The notes beneath the pieces are model-generated. The model made no database searches. It was not told the origin of the DNA and saw nothing but the letters and a program-made list of their open reading frames with translations. The position numbers and the translations under genes were made by a program. Of a DNA stretch of 64,000 bases, positions 37,007-49,127 are shown in pieces (position 1 is the stretch's first letter; each line of letters begins with the position of its first letter). Origin of the DNA: Demequina sediminis (lineage in GTDB: Bacteria > Actinomycetota > Actinomycetes > Actinomycetales > Demequinaceae); contig NZ_AP027736.1 in NCBI RefSeq assembly GCF_030296675.1, positions 1-64,000 of the forward strand. Direction: 5' to 3'.

Positions 37007-37903
37007 GTGCGGCCCCGCCATTTCTCCTTCGTGGTCCTCGCGGCCACGCTGTGGGGCACCGGGGGCGCGCTTGGACACGCGCTGGCGCGTGACTCCGCCG
37101 TGCCCTCGGTCGCGGTCGCGATGTGGCGCATCCTGCTCGCCGGCCTCGTTCTTGCCGCCGTGCTGCAGGTGCTGGGGCGGCTGCGGCTGCGCGCCGTGAC
37201 GCCCGCCATGTGGCGGCGCGCGGCGGTCATGGCTGTCTTCCTCGCGGTCTTCCAGGCGGCCTACTTCGCGGCGGTGGATCGTGCCGGAGTGGGCCTCGCG
37301 ACCATGGTGACCATCGGCTCCTCGCCCCTCGCGGTGGCGGCCTTTGACGTCGTGGTGCGGCGGCATCGTCCCTCTGCTCGCACGGTCGCCGCGCTCGCGC
37401 TCGCCCTCGCGGGACTCGTGGCCCTCACGGGCGGCGCCGCGGAGGCCGGAGGCGGAAGTCACGCGATCGCGGGCGTGGGGCTCGCGCTGGTGGCCGGCGG
37501 GGCCTTCGCCGGGGTGTCGATCGTGGCCTCGGCTGCGGTGCCCGAGTGGGGAGGCGCGCGCCTCACGGCGGTCGCGTTCACGGGCGGCGGCCTCACCCTC
37601 CTTCCCCTCGCGCTCGCGACCGGCTGGGGCGTCCCGTCGAGCACGACGGGATGGGTCCTTGTGGGCGCGCTCGCGGTGATCGCCACGGCGATTCCCCACG
37701 CGCTCTTCAACGCGGGATTGGCGACCGTGCCGGCCGTCATCGCGACCATCGTCGCGCTGCTCGAGCCCCTGGTTGCCGCCGTCATTGGCGTGGTCGCGTT
37801 CTCCGAATCCCTGGGTCCGTGGCAGATCGTAGGCGCGCTCGCGCTCGGATCGCCTGTCGTGGTGTTGCGCCCTCAGCGAGACGCGCCGGTACCCCTCGCC
37901 TGA
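37007..37903 (+). CDS. EamA/DMT-superfamily transporter
   Basis: 298 residues from GTG. Ten hydrophobic helices in two EamA repeats, opening [21 protein letters not shown] and repeating near residue 155 with [16 protein letters not shown]. Drug/metabolite transporters of this type export amino acids or related metabolites; substrate unknown. It interrupts the otherwise conserved hpf-secA order, so it may be a lineage insertion, though its base composition matches its neighbours. No frameshift. Ends 47 nt before secA. Confidence 0.85.
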   Translation: MRPRHFSFVVLAATLWGTGGALGHALARDSAVPSVAVAMWRILLAGLVLAAVLQVLGRLRLRAVTPAMWRRAAVMAVFLAVFQAAYFAAVDRAGVGLATMVTIGSSPLAVAAFDVVVRRHRPSARTVAALALALAGLVALTGGAAEAGGGSHAIAGVGLALVAGGAFAGVSIVASAAVPEWGGARLTAVAFTGGGLTLLPLALATGWGVPSSTTGWVLVGALAVIATAIPHALFNAGLATVPAVIATIVALLEPLVAAVIGVVAFSESLGPWQIVGALALGSPVVVLRPQRDAPVPLA

Positions 37904-37908
37904 CCGCC

Positions 37909-37914
37909 TACGAT
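37909..37914 (+). promoter_or_regulatory. Putative -10 box of secA
   Basis: TACGAT just after the EamA stop codon would give a secA leader of about 30 nt containing the AACGAGGAGCG ribosome binding region. Confidence 0.4.
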
Positions 37915-37950
37915 GGTCGGGGACCAAACTCGGAGAACGAGGAGCGCAAG

Positions 37951-40848
<2,898 letters not shown>

Positions 40849-40862
40849 CCCCGCTTCTCACC

Positions 40863-40907
40863 CGCGACAGGGCGGCGCTCCTTCCACCGGAGTGCCGCCC
40901 TGTCGCG
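40863..40907. terminator. Bidirectional terminator after secA
   Basis: A 19-bp stem (40863-40881 with 40889-40907) with a single G-U pair and a 7-nt loop lies between the convergent stops of secA and the DUF6459 gene. The arm begins CGCGACAGGGCGGC. Confidence 0.85.
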
Positions 40908-40920
40908 TTGGCGGGGGAGG

Positions 40921-41313
40921 TCAGCCGATGTCGAGCACGGTGATGACCCACCGTCCCGCGAGGTCCTCGAGGCGCATCGCGATCGCGTGGGAGCGCGTGC
41001 CGATCTGCGCGACCGCTCCCACCTCCGCGGCGCCGCGCGACACGCGGCACGCACGCGCCCGCAGGATCTGTGGCTCGACGCCCCCGCGCCTGCCGGCGCG
41101 TCGCGCGAGCGAGTACTGCCGCGCGAGCGACGCACGCACCTCGGGCGTGATCCATCGCAGCAGCGTGTCCAGCCCGCCGCCGCCATGCACCACCTCGATT
41201 GCCGTCAACGCGACCGTGCAGGCGAGCGGGGTCGGGTCTCCCAGGCTCGGGCGGGCGCGTCCGTAGATGTCGCGGTGAGCGGGGCTGGGCGCCCACTCCG
41301 GCTCGGCGCTCAC
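40921..41313 (-). CDS. DUF6459 (Rv3235-like) protein
   Basis: 130 residues from GTG. Fits the DUF6459 family found beside secA in actinobacteria: a helical first half with ACTVALTAIEVVHGGGGLDTLLRWITPEV and a beta-rich second half with ACRVSRGAAEVGAVAQI and SHAIAMRLEDLAGRWVITVLDIG. The fold of the second half resembles NTF2-like proteins. Function unknown; proximity to secA is conserved. GTGA overlap with the LysM gene upstream shows coupled translation. Confidence 0.8.
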   Translation of the reverse strand: MSAEPEWAPSPAHRDIYGRARPSLGDPTPLACTVALTAIEVVHGGGGLDTLLRWITPEVRASLARQYSLARRAGRRGGVEPQILRARACRVSRGAAEVGAVAQIGTRSHAIAMRLEDLAGRWVITVLDIG

Positions 41314-42112
41314 GAGCGCTCTCCCGTGAGAGCGGAGGGCAGCTCGAGGCGCTGGCCGGGGTGGATGAGCGAAGGGTCATCGCCGATCACCTCGCGGTTT
41401 GCGTCGTAGAGCGCCGGCCACGCCGCGGCGATCTCCGCCTCACGCGCTCCCTCGCCGAGGGCGCTCGCGGTGATCGACCACAGCGAGTCGCCCGCCACCA
41501 CCACGCGAAACGGGGGCGGCGCCGGTTCAGGCGCCGGCTCGGACTCCCGCCCCGACGCTGGCTGCTCCGCGTGGTGCGCTGGCGGGACCGGCGACGGCGC
41601 CTCGGTGGCGGGCGCCCACACGACGGGTGCAGGCGTGGGGGAGGGGGCTGGGACGTGGCGGCGGAGGGCGCGGGTGAGGTGGGCAGCCATCCCGCGGAAG
41701 GCGGCGGATCCGCGGCATGCGCCGCTCCCGCGCTCAACGCGGCGGCCACGAGCCCGCCCGCCACGCCGCGCGCCACGCGCCCGGTCCATCGCGGCGCGGC
41801 GCGGCCTCGCAGCCGCGCCGCCGACGCGGCCACGACCTCGACGAGAAACCGCGCCGCCGCGAGAGCCGCCACGGCCCCCGCGGCGATGGCGATGACGTCC
41901 GCCGCCTCCCAGGCCCGCCAGTCCGTCGCGCTCGCGAGCCGCCACGACAGCGCGGCCCCCGCGGTCCCCAGCGCCGCCACGGCGACCACGGCCGCCGCCG
42001 CTCCCGCCGCCGCTCCCGCCGCCGCTCCCGCCGCCGCTCGCGCCGCCTGCCATCCGCCTTGCTCCTGTCGCGCGCGCCCCTGCGCCATTGCCGTGCCCCC
42101 CACGTCGCGCAT
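41310..42112 (-). CDS. Membrane-anchored LysM protein (frameshifted)
   Basis: 267 residues after correction. Three hydrophobic segments at about 30-55, 75-95 and 118-135 are followed by a Pro/Ser/Thr-rich linker and a C-terminal LysM domain (FRVVVAGDSLWSITASALGE to NREVIGDDPSLIHPGQRLELP) that should bind peptidoglycan. The frame breaks in a linker run at 41637-41647, two runs of five G on the plus strand, one base short. The first helix region is encoded by a four-copy 12-bp repeat giving Ala-Ala-Ala-Gly blocks. ATG at 42112 has GGTGGAAG upstream; an ATG at 42088 is also possible. Coupled to the DUF6459 gene. Confidence 0.72.
41994..42041. repeat. Four-copy 12-bp tandem repeat
   Basis: GCCGCCGCTCCC is repeated three times perfectly and a fourth time with one change, inside the first hydrophobic region of the LysM gene. 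Copy number changes would alter the protein by multiples of four residues without a frameshift. Confidence 0.85.
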
Positions 42113-42216
42113 CTTCCACCCCTCGTGTCATGCTGTTTGGTGCAGTTTGATGAAACATGATGTGCATAGCTGAGGTGGCCTGTCCACTCGAACGGCGCAA
42201 CTGTGGACGGCGCGGC

Positions 42217-42222
42217 TAGCGT
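42217..42222 (+). promoter_or_regulatory. -10 box of leaderless transcript
   Basis: TAGCGT ends 6 nt before the ATG at 42229. Confidence 0.5.
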
Positions 42223-42228
42223 GGCGCC

Positions 42229-42738
42229 ATGCGCTGGGAACTCCTGTTCGCCGACCTCGAGGCGCGGCTCACCGCGGCCGAGCGCGCCGAACTCGACGCC
42301 GAGATCGACGAGCGCGCACGCGACGAGCGTGCCGACGTCGCGCTGGCCGCCCGACTGCTCGCGGCCAAGGGTCGGCGGATCGTGCTGGTGGTGCGCGGAG
42401 GGACGCGCGTGGCGGGCACCCTCGTGGACGGGGCGGGAACGTGGGCGCTCGTGGAGTCGGTGACGGGCGAGGCGCTCGTCCCGCTCGCCGCCGTCACGTC
42501 CGTCGAGGGCCTGCCGCGCGTCGCTGCCGCCGTGGGAGCCGTGGACGCACGCCTCCGCATGAGCACCGTGCTGCGTGAGCTTGCCGAGGCGCGCGTGCCG
42601 GTGATCGTGGAGGTCGACGGCGATCAGTGGCGAGGGGTGATCGTCGCAGTGGGAGCCGACCATGTCGACCTCGCGGGTCCGCGCGGCGAACGGGCGGTTC
42701 CGCTCGCGGCGGTGCTCATGGTGAGGGCCGCGCCCTAG
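42229..42738 (+). CDS. Hypothetical actinobacterial protein
   Basis: 169 residues starting MRWELLFADLEARLTAAERAEL. No named family recognised. Residues 1-40 are a charged helix rich in Glu, Arg and Ala; the rest is beta-rich with two similar halves, each with a strand pattern GGTRVAGTLVDGAGTWALVE and DGDQWRGVIVAVGADHVDLA, reminiscent of Sm-like or KOW folds that bind RNA. No signal or helix, so cytoplasmic. The codon bias matches real genes here and the leaderless -10 supports the start. Convergent with the BldC-like gene. Confidence 0.65.
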   Translation: MRWELLFADLEARLTAAERAELDAEIDERARDERADVALAARLLAAKGRRIVLVVRGGTRVAGTLVDGAGTWALVESVTGEALVPLAAVTSVEGLPRVAAAVGAVDARLRMSTVLRELAEARVPVIVEVDGDQWRGVIVAVGADHVDLAGPRGERAVPLAAVLMVRAAP

Positions 42739-42777
42739 CGAAAGCGACGCCGCCCGAGGGGGCGCCGAAAGCGGCGG

Positions 42778-42990
42778 CTAGTGCGTCTCGCGCTCGCGGA
42801 CCTGCTCGCGGGTCGCGGCGTACTGGCGCGCGATGTACTCCTCGAGGACCGTGCGCTCGATGCGCCACTGGCCGCGCCCGCCGACCTGGATCGCGGGCAG
42901 ATCGCCCGACCTCACGAGGGCGTAGGCCTGCGGCGAGGAGATGTTGAGAATCTCCTGCACGTCGCTGAGCTTGAGGAACCGAGACTGCAC
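42778..42990 (-). CDS. BldC/excisionase-type MerR-like DNA-binding protein
   Basis: 70 residues from GTG, opening VQSRFLKLSDVQEILNISSPQAYALVRSG. A winged helix-turn-helix of the BldC/AlpA class: helix-turn-helix at about 8-27, wing with GDLPAIQVGGRGQWRIERTVLEEYIARQY. BldC in Streptomyces is a small developmental regulator that binds cooperatively to direct repeats. A CACAAT box ends 6 nt before the GTG on this strand, so the gene looks leaderless. Divergent from the SAF-CpaE pair, which it may regulate. Confidence 0.83.
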   Translation of the reverse strand: MQSRFLKLSDVQEILNISSPQAYALVRSGDLPAIQVGGRGQWRIERTVLEEYIARQYAATREQVRERETH

Positions 42991-42996
42991 CTCAGC

Positions 42997-43002
42997 ATTG
43001 TG
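42997..43002 (-). promoter_or_regulatory. -10 box of leaderless bldC-like transcript
   Basis: CACAAT on the minus strand ends 6 nt before the GTG at 42990. Confidence 0.45.
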
Positions 43003-43099
43003 ACACGCCACACGGCGGCATGCGTCGTGTCCACAGCCCTCGCGAGGACGCTCTGCACCAGGCATGATGAACCTAGCGAGCGGCCAAAGGGGGGTGCCG

Positions 43100-43702
43100 A
43101 TGAGCGGAGATACTCGACCGGTGGCGGCGAGGGTGCGCCCACCCACGTGGAAGGACCCGCGGCTCGTGGTGGGGCTCGTGCTCATCGCGGTGGCCGTGGT
43201 CGCGGTGGTGAGCGTGCTGCGCGACGCAGACCGCACGGTGCCGGTGTACGCGGCCCACGGCACGCTCGTGCCCGGCACGGTGCTCGACGAGTCGACCGTG
43301 GCGGTGGTGCACGTCCGGGTAGGCGAGGGATACCTCGAATCGCCCGCCGATGCGCCGTTCGGCAGGGTGCTGACCCGCACCGTCGCCGACGGGGAGCTCA
43401 TCCCCGCATCGGCGCTCACAGAACCCGACCGCTTCGACGGCCGTCCCGTCGCGGTGGTCACGACCGCACCCGTCGCCGAGGCGGTCCGTCCCGGCACGCT
43501 CGTCGACGTGTGGGTCACGCCCGAGGATGCGCCGTCCGCGCGCATGGGCGAGGCGCTCGTGGTCTCCGCGATCGACCGCGAGGAGGGCGGCTTCTCGCTG
43601 GGCGGCGAAACCGTGTATGTGGTGGTGCCCGCGCAGGACGTGGGGACGATGCTCGACGCGCTGGCCTCGGCGGCGGAGGTCGCGGTCGTGGGGATCGGCT
43701 GA
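43100..43702 (+). CDS. SAF-domain (CpaB/RcpC-like) membrane protein
   Basis: 200 residues from ATG with AAGGGGGG upstream. One helix at about 24-43, then an extracytoplasmic SAF domain: VYAAHGTLVPGTVLDESTVAVVHV and TRTVADGELIPASALTEP, with the second half resembling the RcpC/CpaB region. In Tad pilus systems CpaB stabilises the secretin; here no secretin exists (Gram-positive) and no CpaF or pilin gene is near, so the role is open. Its stop overlaps the CpaE-like start by 1 nt. Confidence 0.78.
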   Translation: MSGDTRPVAARVRPPTWKDPRLVVGLVLIAVAVVAVVSVLRDADRTVPVYAAHGTLVPGTVLDESTVAVVHVRVGEGYLESPADAPFGRVLTRTVADGELIPASALTEPDRFDGRPVAVVTTAPVAEAVRPGTLVDVWVTPEDAPSARMGEALVVSAIDREEGGFSLGGETVYVVVPAQDVGTMLDALASAAEVAVVGIG

Positions 43703-44876
43703 TGGCGGCCGTGGGGGTGGTGGTCGCGGTGATGGGCCCCGAGGAGGCCAGGGTGGTCGCCGAGATCGAGGCGCATCCCGGCCTTGCGGTGGTGCGCCGA
43801 TGCGCGGACCTGGCCGAGGCCGTGGGCGCCGCCAAGGCCGGGCTGGGCGCGGTCGTGATCGTGTCGGACCAGCCCCACTTGGATGGCGACGCGCTCGCGG
43901 CAATCCGCGGCGCGGGCGTGCGGGTGCTGGGGGTGGCCTCTCCCGACGCCGCACGCCTCGCATCCCTCGGGGTGCCCGTGCCGTCCGGTCCGCTCGCCGA
44001 GGCGGTGCTCGCCGCGATCGAGCGACCCGCACCCGAGCTGATCGCCCCGCCAGCGCTCGGCGGCGGGGTGGTCGTCGCCGTGTGGGGCACGGGTGGGGCT
44101 CCCGGTCGCACGACCGTCGCCGTGACCCTGGCGACCGAGGCGGCGAGGTCAGGGGTCTCGACGCTGCTGGTCGACCTCGACACCTACGGCGCGTCGGTCG
44201 CCACCGCGTGGGGCCTGGCCGACGAGACGCCGGGGGTCGCGGCCGTGGTGCGTGCCGCCGCCAGGGGAGAGGATCCCTCCGCCGTCCTCGCGCGCCACAC
44301 CGTGACGGTGGCGCCCTCCCTCACGGTGCTCACCGGGCTGACGCGGGCGGCGCGGTGGCCCGAGATTACGCGCGCGGGACTCGAGCGGCTGTGGCCCGCG
44401 CTGCGCGCCGCTGCCGAGCTGATCGTGGTCGACCTGGCCGCGCCGGCCGAGGACGGCGGACCCTACGCCGGCACCGCCCCCATCGCGACACCGCGACCGT
44501 CGCGACCCTCGACGAGGCCGACACGGTCATCGCCGTCGGCGGAGCCGAGCCCCACCAGCTGGTCAGGCTCGTGCATGCGCTGCTCGACCGTGAGGGCCCT
44601 CCTCCCGTCGTCGCGGTCAACCGGATCCGCGCGTCCGTGGCAGGGGCACGCCCCGAGGATGCGATCGCGGCCACCCTGGGCCGTCACGCCGGCATCACGG
44701 AGGTGTGGCCGCTGCCGTGGGATCAGCGCGCGTGCGACGCCGCGGTGCGCGACGGACGGACGCTCACCGAGGTCGCCCCGCGGTCTCCGCTGGTGCGCGC
44801 GATCGCCGCGATGGGGGCCGCGGTGCTCGCCTCCGCGCGCGCCTCGCGTGGCGTGTCCGTCCCGATGCCAGACTGA
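43702..44876 (+). CDS. CpaE/MinD-like ATPase (frameshifted)
   Basis: 391 residues after correction. The first 120 residues form a receiver-like domain lacking the acidic phospho-site; the rest is a ParA/MinD-type ATPase with a deviant Walker A GTGGAPGRTTVAVTLA, Walker A-prime LLVDLDTYGAS and Walker B LIVVDLAAPAE. CpaE proteins position pilus machinery; relatives act in septum siting. The frame breaks at 44477-44481, five C instead of six, joining GPYAGTAP to HRDTATVATLDEADTVIAVG. Translationally coupled to the SAF protein upstream, so the two probably work together. Confidence 0.8.
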
Positions 44877-44880
44877 AGGC

Positions 44881-45321
44881 ATGCGCGTCTACATTCCCGC
44901 CACGGTCGTCGATCTGCCGCGTTGCGCGGACGGGTTGTGGGAGCCGCCGCTCGCCTATGCCGTGACCGAGAGGCTGCTCGAGATCACCGAGACGGACGAC
45001 GCCGACGAGCTCGCGGAGATCGCACGCGACGAGGCCGCTCGCGCCTCGGTGATCGAGGTCGGGTCGCCCCTGCGCGTCGTGGTGGTCGCCGAGCTCACGC
45101 GCGCCGAGCTCACTCCCGACCCCGACCTGCACCCCGCGGCCGTGCGCGTCTCGGGACGCATCCCGGCGAGCGCGATCGCGTGCGCGTTCGTCGACGAGTC
45201 CGCCGCGGCGGGCGACGTGCGGGACGCCGTCGGCGGCTCGGACGATGCCCTCGATCGCCTCGAGGAGCGCGACCTGCTCTGGTACGACGCGTCAGAGCTC
45301 GCGAACTTCCCGCTGACGTAG
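44881..45321 (+). CDS. DUF6912 family protein
   Basis: 146 residues starting MRVYIPATVVDLP, 4 nt after the CpaE-like stop. Fits the DUF6912 family of small cytoplasmic actinobacterial proteins: a strand-helix opening, a long helix with DDADELAEIARDEAARASV and a closing ALDRLEERDLLWYDASELANF motif. Function unknown. The co-directional spacing suggests one transcript with SAF and CpaE. A GCATCGTCC word lies 5 nt after the stop. Confidence 0.78.
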   Translation: MRVYIPATVVDLPRCADGLWEPPLAYAVTERLLEITETDDADELAEIARDEAARASVIEVGSPLRVVVVAELTRAELTPDPDLHPAAVRVSGRIPASAIACAFVDESAAAGDVRDAVGGSDDALDRLEERDLLWYDASELANFPLT

Positions 45322-45355
45322 GCCGTGCATCGTCCGTGGACCGCGTGCCGGGCCC

Positions 45356-46141
45356 TCAGCCGAGGCGGCTCAGGACCTCGTCGTGGAGCAGGCCGTTCGT
45401 CGCGAGTGCGTTGCCGCCGTACGGCCCCGGCGTGCCATCCACCCCCGTGAACCGCCCGCCAGCCTCCTCGACGATCGCCACGAGCGCGGCCATGTCGTAG
45501 AGCTCGAGCTCGGGCTCCGCGGCGATGTCCACCGCGCCCTCGGCCACGAGCATGTAGCTCCAGAAGTCGCCGTACGCGCGCGTGCGCCCCGCCGCGTCGA
45601 GCAGGTCAAGGAACTGCCCGTAGCGTCCGATCTCTCGCCAGCCGCTGAGCGACGAGTACGACACCGACGCACGCTCGAGCGCGGCGACGTCCGATACGTG
45701 CAGCCTGCGCGCGGTCGCCTCGGACTGGCCCGCCCACGCGCCCTGGCCGCGCGCCGCGAACCAGCGCCGTCCCAGGGCGGGGGCACTCACCACGCCCACC
45801 GCGGCATCGTCCCCATCGAGCAGGGCGATCAGCGTCGCCCACACGGGGACGTCGCGCACGAAGTTCTTGGTGCCGTCGATCGGGTCGACCACCCAGCGCC
45901 GCGCCGCCTCTCCCGCGGTGCCGTACTCCTCGCCCACGAACGCGTCCGCGGGACGGTGCTGCGCGATGAGCCGGCGCACCGTCTGCTCCGCGGCGCGGTC
46001 GACGGCCGTCACCGGGGTGTCGTCGGGCTTGGTCTCCACGGTGAGATTGCCGGTCGCGAAGTTCGCGAGCGTGAGGCGGTCCACCTCGTCGGCGATCGCG
46101 AGGGCCAGCAGGAGATCGTCGGCGTAGGGGGCGTCCGTCAT
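45356..46141 (-). CDS. hisN: Histidinol-phosphatase, inositol-monophosphatase type
   Basis: 261 residues. HisN of actinobacteria dephosphorylates histidinol phosphate, the penultimate histidine step. Metal and substrate motifs: GEEYGTAG, WVVDPIDGTKNFVRDVPVWATLIAL and ELELYDMAALVAIVEEAGG. The active-site loop PIDGTKNF favours HisN over general inositol phosphatases, but both remain possible. A TAGCCT box at 46148-46153 suggests a leaderless transcript. Lies just downstream of rsgA and aroA on the same strand, as in related genomes. Confidence 0.85.
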   Translation of the reverse strand: MTDAPYADDLLLALAIADEVDRLTLANFATGNLTVETKPDDTPVTAVDRAAEQTVRRLIAQHRPADAFVGEEYGTAGEAARRWVVDPIDGTKNFVRDVPVWATLIALLDGDDAAVGVVSAPALGRRWFAARGQGAWAGQSEATARRLHVSDVAALERASVSYSSLSGWREIGRYGQFLDLLDAAGRTRAYGDFWSYMLVAEGAVDIAAEPELELYDMAALVAIVEEAGGRFTGVDGTPGPYGGNALATNGLLHDEVLSRLG

Positions 46142-46147
46142 GCGCCC

Positions 46148-46153
46148 AGGCTA
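46148..46153 (-). promoter_or_regulatory. -10 box of leaderless hisN transcript
   Basis: TAGCCT on the minus strand ends 6 nt before the ATG at 46141. Confidence 0.5.
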
Positions 46154-46183
46154 CCGGCGGGGGGACGATGCCTGGGGTGGGGA

Positions 46184-47200
46184 TCAGTAGGCGTCGCCCG
46201 CGGCGCGGGACGCGAGCAGGCGGCGAATGGACTCCACGCGCACGTGCCGGTCGGGGGAGCCGGCCGCCCACGCGTCGAGAGCGCAGCCGGACTCCGCCGA
46301 CTCGTGCGCGCATGCGCGCGGGCAGTGCTCGTCGGCCGCCGCGGCCACGTCGGGGAAGGCCAGGATGAAGTGCTCGGGGTCGACGTGCGCGAGGCCGAAC
46401 GAGCGCACGCCGGGAGTGTCGACGATCCTCCCGCCGCCGGGCAGCTCGTACATCACGGCCGACGTCGACGTGTGACGCCCGCGGCCCGTGACGTCGTTCA
46501 CCACGCCCACCGCGCGGCCCGCGTCGGGCACCAGCGCGTTGACGAGCGTCGACTTGCCCACGCCGGAGTAGCCCACCATGACGGTCGTGAGGCCCGCGAG
46601 GGAGGCGCGCAGGTCGAGGAAGCCGGGATCCGCCGCGGGCCCGCCCGCGCGCAGGACCGACGTCTCGATGACCCTCACGCCGAGCGGCTCATACGCCGCG
46701 CGCAGGGGGTCGGCACTCGCGAGGTCGGCCTTGGTGAGCACCAGGAGCGCGGTCATGCGTGCGTCGAAGGCGGCCACGAGGCAGCGATCGATCATGCGCG
46801 CGTTGGGCTCGGGGTCGGCGAGCGCGGTCACGATCGCGAGTTGGTCGGCGTTGGCGACGATCACGCGCTCGGTGATGTCCGTGTCGTCGGCCGTGCGGCG
46901 CAGCGCGGTGCGGCGCTCGTCGCGGCGCACGATGCGCGCGAGCGTGTCGGGGCGGCCCGAGACGTCGCCCACGATGCCCACCGCGTCGCCGATCACCAGC
47001 CCGCGCCTGCCGAGCTCACGCGCCTTGACCGCGATGACCTGGGTGCCGTCGACGCGCGTGGTGTAGCGGCCGCGGTCCACCCCCACAACGGTGCCGGGAA
47101 CGGCGTCCTCGTGCGCGGGCCGGATCTTGGTGCGCGGCCGCGAGCCGCGCCGGTTGGGCCTGACCCTGGCGTCGGACTCGTCGTACTCGCGCGGCGTCAC
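46184..47200 (-). CDS. rsgA: Ribosome small-subunit GTPase RsgA
   Basis: 338 residues from GTG. Late 30S assembly GTPase with an N-terminal OB fold, a circularly permuted GTPase domain (NADQLAIVTALA, LTKADLA for G4, GYSGVGKSTLVNALV for G1 and DTPGVRSFG for G3), and a C-terminal zinc region with cysteines and His in HCPRACAHESAESGC. It starts directly after the aroA stop, a conserved pair (Rv3227-Rv3228). The first 30 residues are unusually basic. Frame intact. Confidence 0.94.
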   Translation of the reverse strand: MTPREYDESDARVRPNRRGSRPRTKIRPAHEDAVPGTVVGVDRGRYTTRVDGTQVIAVKARELGRRGLVIGDAVGIVGDVSGRPDTLARIVRRDERRTALRRTADDTDITERVIVANADQLAIVTALADPEPNARMIDRCLVAAFDARMTALLVLTKADLASADPLRAAYEPLGVRVIETSVLRAGGPAADPGFLDLRASLAGLTTVMVGYSGVGKSTLVNALVPDAGRAVGVVNDVTGRGRHTSTSAVMYELPGGGRIVDTPGVRSFGLAHVDPEHFILAFPDVAAAADEHCPRACAHESAESGCALDAWAAGSPDRHVRVESIRRLLASRAAGDAY

Positions 47201-48524
47201 TCAGCCATCCAGCATGCCGCGCCACAGCGCGGGGAAGTCCGGCATCGTCTTGGCCGTGGTGCCGACGTTGAGAACGCTGACGCCGGGCACCGCCAGCCCG
47301 ATGATCGCGGCGAAGGTCGCCATGCGGTGATCGTGATAGGTCTCCATCACGGCGCCGCCGAGCGCGTCGGCCGCGCTCACGCCCGCGGGCAGGCCGCCGA
47401 ACGTGAGCGAGTCCGCGTCGGCGGTGCAGTCGCCGCCCAGACGGCTCACCTCGGTGGCGATCGCCGCAAGGCGGTCGGTCTCGTGGCCGCGCAGGTGCCC
47501 GATTCCCGTGAGCCGCGAGGGCCCTCGGCGAGCGCGCACAGCGCGGCGATCGTGGGGGTGATCTCGCCGGCGGGGGAGAGGTCGGCGTCGATTCCGCGCA
47601 GGGTTCCCGTGCCCGTCACGGTCATGACGTCGCCCTCGAGCGTGCAGGTGGCGCCCATGCGGGTGAGCAGCTCGGGGTAGTACGCGCCGGGCTGCGTGGT
47701 GGTTGCCGGCCAGCCGGGAATGCGCACCGTGCCGCCCGCGACCAGCGCTGCCGCCATGAAAGGTCCCGCGTTGGAGAGGTCAGGCTCGACGCGCACGTCG
47801 CCCAGGCGGAGGTCGCCGGGGTGAACCACCCACGTGCGCTCGTCGGGCTGGTCGACCACGATTCCGGCCTCGCGCAGCGTCTCACACGTCATGTCGATGT
47901 GCGGAAGGCTCGGCAGAGTCGCGCCCGTGTGGCGAATGGTGAGCCCCTGCGGCAGGCGCGGCGCCGTCAGCAGGAGCCCCGTGACGAACTGCGAGGAGGA
48001 CGACGAGTCGACCTCGACCACGTCGGGAACCTCGGCGGGGGAGTGACGGTGAAGGGCAGCGTGCCCCTACCGTCGTCATCGACCGTCGCGCCCAAGAGAC
48101 GCAGCGCGTCCAGGAGTGGTCCCATGGGCCGCACGCGCGCGCCCTCGTCGCCGTCGAAGGACACCGGCGAGTCGGCCAGCAGGACCATCGGGGGGACGAA
48201 GCGCATCACGGTTCCCGCGAGGCCGCAGTCGACGTGCGCGCCGCCGCGCACCGCGGCGGGCGTGACGAGCCATTCGTCGGTCGAGTCGTCGATGCCGATT
48301 CCGAGCGCGCGCAGCGCACTCATCATGAGGTCGGAGTCGCGCGAGCGCAGACCGCCGCGCACGGTCACGGGCTCGGCGGCGAGGGCCGCGAGCACCAGGT
48401 AGCGGTTGGTGAGAGACTTCGACCCTGGGACGGACACCGTGGCGTCGAGCGGGGCGCTCGCGACGGGCGCGTCCCAGACCTCGCCGAGTCCCGTGCCCTG
48501 GGGAAGTGTCGAGGCGCCGCTCAC
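47201..48524 (-). CDS. aroA: EPSP synthase (two frameshifts)
   Basis: 441 residues after correction. 3-phosphoshikimate 1-carboxyvinyltransferase of aromatic amino-acid synthesis. Motifs: [58 protein letters not shown] and [10 protein letters not shown]. The frame breaks twice: at 48037-48041 (five G on the plus strand, six needed) and at 47519-47521 (three G, four needed). All three pieces together cover a full AroA, so a recent double inactivation is unlikely. GTG at 48524 overlaps the DoxX stop by 4 nt. Confidence 0.92.
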
Positions 48525-49039
48525 GCGGAGCGCTTCTTGGACACCGCCGCCTTGGCGGCGATCTTGGCCTCCTTGGCCTTGATCTTTGCGGCCGCGGCCT
48601 TGTCCTTGGCCTTGACCTTCTTGGCCTTCTTGCGCGCGATGTGGCGAGCGCTGTGGCCGGCGGTCGCCGCGAGCAGCACCCCGCCCACGAGCGACACGTT
48701 CTTGAGGAACTGCTCGAGCTCGGCCTCGCGGCGGGCCTCGTCCGTTTCGTTCCAGAACGGGTGTGCGAGCACCGCCGTGGCCGTCGCGAGTCCCGCGAGC
48801 CCGAGCGCGGCGGAGCGCGGGCTGCGCGAGAGCGCGAGCGCCGATGCGAAGGCGATCGACGCGGCGCCGTGCGCCTTCACCAGGTCCGTGGCGCGCACCT
48901 CCTCGAGGCCAAGCTCCTTGAGCGCGGGCTCCACGGCGGGCGCGACGCGCGCCGCGCGGGGCTCGGGATCGAGATAGGACTGCACACCTCCGTAGATGAA
49001 CCACGAGGCGAGCAGAGGCCTGGCAAGAGCGCGCAACAT
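48521..49039 (-). CDS. DoxX family membrane protein
   Basis: 172 residues. Opens [25 protein letters not shown], then helices at about 60-78, 82-97 and 120-140, the DoxX layout. DoxX-type proteins of actinobacteria support redox protection at the membrane. The last 40 residues are Lys/Ala-rich ([23 protein letters not shown]), a positively charged tail not typical of the family and possibly nucleic-acid or membrane-surface binding. Start has AGGAGA upstream and a TAGCGT box 7 nt before it. Confidence 0.82.
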   Translation of the reverse strand: MLRALARPLLASWFIYGGVQSYLDPEPRAARVAPAVEPALKELGLEEVRATDLVKAHGAASIAFASALALSRSPRSAALGLAGLATATAVLAHPFWNETDEARREAELEQFLKNVSLVGGVLLAATAGHSARHIARKKAKKVKAKDKAAAAKIKAKEAKIAAKAAVSKKRSA

Positions 49040-49127
49040 GTCTCCTACGCTATCAACACCGCCGTCCGGCGTCAGGGCGGCGGACGCGGTGCGGGCAAGG
49101 CCCCCGCCATAGGCCGCCGCGCGGGGC

